DNA from: an uncultured Clostridium sp. | GTDB taxonomy: Bacteria; Bacillota; Clostridia; Clostridiales; Clostridiaceae | Direction of reading: 5' to 3' | DNA: 5,947 nt | Assembly (NCBI GenBank): GCA_946575275.1 | Contig: CAMNZV010000113.1 | Location: 1 to 5,947, forward strand | The notes under the pieces: model-generated | Database searches by the model: none | What the model was told of the DNA's origin: nothing | The model's input: the letters and a program-made list of their open reading frames with translations, nothing else | Program-made: the position numbers and the translations under genes | Part shown: in pieces, positions 5,855 through 5,947 of the stretch | Layout of the letters: each line of letters begins with the position of its first letter | Numbering within the stretch: the stretch's first letter is position 1

Positions 5855-5860
5855 CTCCCT
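5855..5860 (-). promoter_or_regulatory. Ribosome binding site deciding the ATG start of the methyltransferase
   Basis: AGGGAG on the minus strand at 5860-5855, followed by an 8-nt spacer and ATG at 5846. It lies downstream of the in-frame TTG at 5864-5862, so the six extra residues of the longer frame are unlikely to be translated. Confidence 0.75.
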
Positions 5861-5923
5861 TCAAAAGTATATAGGTCTCTTTTTTAAAGAAATGTTGATA
5901 ACCATCTTCATTAGTTTAAAAAT

Positions 5924-5947
5924 TAAGAGGCTATTTCTAGCCTCTTA
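5924..5947 (-). terminator. Rho-independent terminator of a gene lying right of the window
   Basis: Perfect inverted repeat: TAAGAGGCTA at 5924-5933 pairs with TAGCCTCTTA at 5938-5947 around a 4-nt loop. On the minus strand the stem is followed by ATTTTTAAAC (5923-5914). It therefore ends a minus-strand gene beyond base 5947 and separates it from the methyltransferase. The repeat reaches the last base, so the stem may be longer. Confidence 0.8.

Noticed and set aside
5862..5864. TTG as start of the methyltransferase
   Set aside because: The Shine-Dalgarno sequence AGGGAG at 5855-5860 lies downstream of it and fits the ATG at 5846.

Overview
The window is AT-rich DNA with low-GC codon use (AAA, ATA, TTA, AAT favoured) and strong AAGGAGG-type ribosome binding sites. 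TTG and GTG start codons occur, and the terminators are short stem plus T-tract. The gene content (lipoprotein-type binding protein fused to a permease, M20 amidohydrolase, MgtC/SapB protein, small clostridial-looking ORFs) points to a low-GC Firmicute. Clostridium sensu stricto is the most likely group, but this is inference from composition and protein character, not from a marker gene. All eight genes lie on the minus strand, so the window reads from right to left.

Layout in the direction of transcription: (1) 5924-5947 is a perfect 10-bp hairpin that ends a gene outside the window. (2) A possible four-gene unit follows: a class I SAM-dependent methyltransferase (5082-5846), an M20 amidohydrolase with a TTG start (3860-5032), an MgtC/SapB-family membrane protein (3146-3847) and a 79-residue small protein (2805-3044). 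Its end is a strong terminator at 2753-2787, and no good terminator is visible inside it. The amidohydrolase-mgtC pair is tightly linked, with 12 nt between stop and start. (3) A two-gene polar amino-acid ABC importer follows: a lipoprotein substrate-binding protein fused to its permease (1203-2699), overlapping by 14 nt its ATPase (488-1216). A 17-bp perfect hairpin (440-480) follows it. (4) A stand-alone 48-residue gene (222-368) has a very strong ribosome binding site and its own terminator (151-184). (5) The start of a small membrane protein (1-115) runs off the left edge.

Two start sites were placed downstream of the longest possible reading frame because a Shine-Dalgarno sequence lies between a possible TTG start and the internal ATG: the mgtC-family gene (ATG at 3847) and the methyltransferase (ATG at 5846).

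Functionally, the ABC importer (uptake of polar amino acids) and the M20 hydrolase (release of amino acids from acyl or peptide conjugates) suggest amino-acid scavenging, but they are in separate transcription units and no direct link is shown. No mobile element, CRISPR array, tRNA, rRNA or riboswitch was recognised, and there is no gene-free stretch longer than 300 bases. I see no clear sign of a new multi-gene system. The least explained items are the three small proteins and the methyltransferase with an altered cofactor-site residue.
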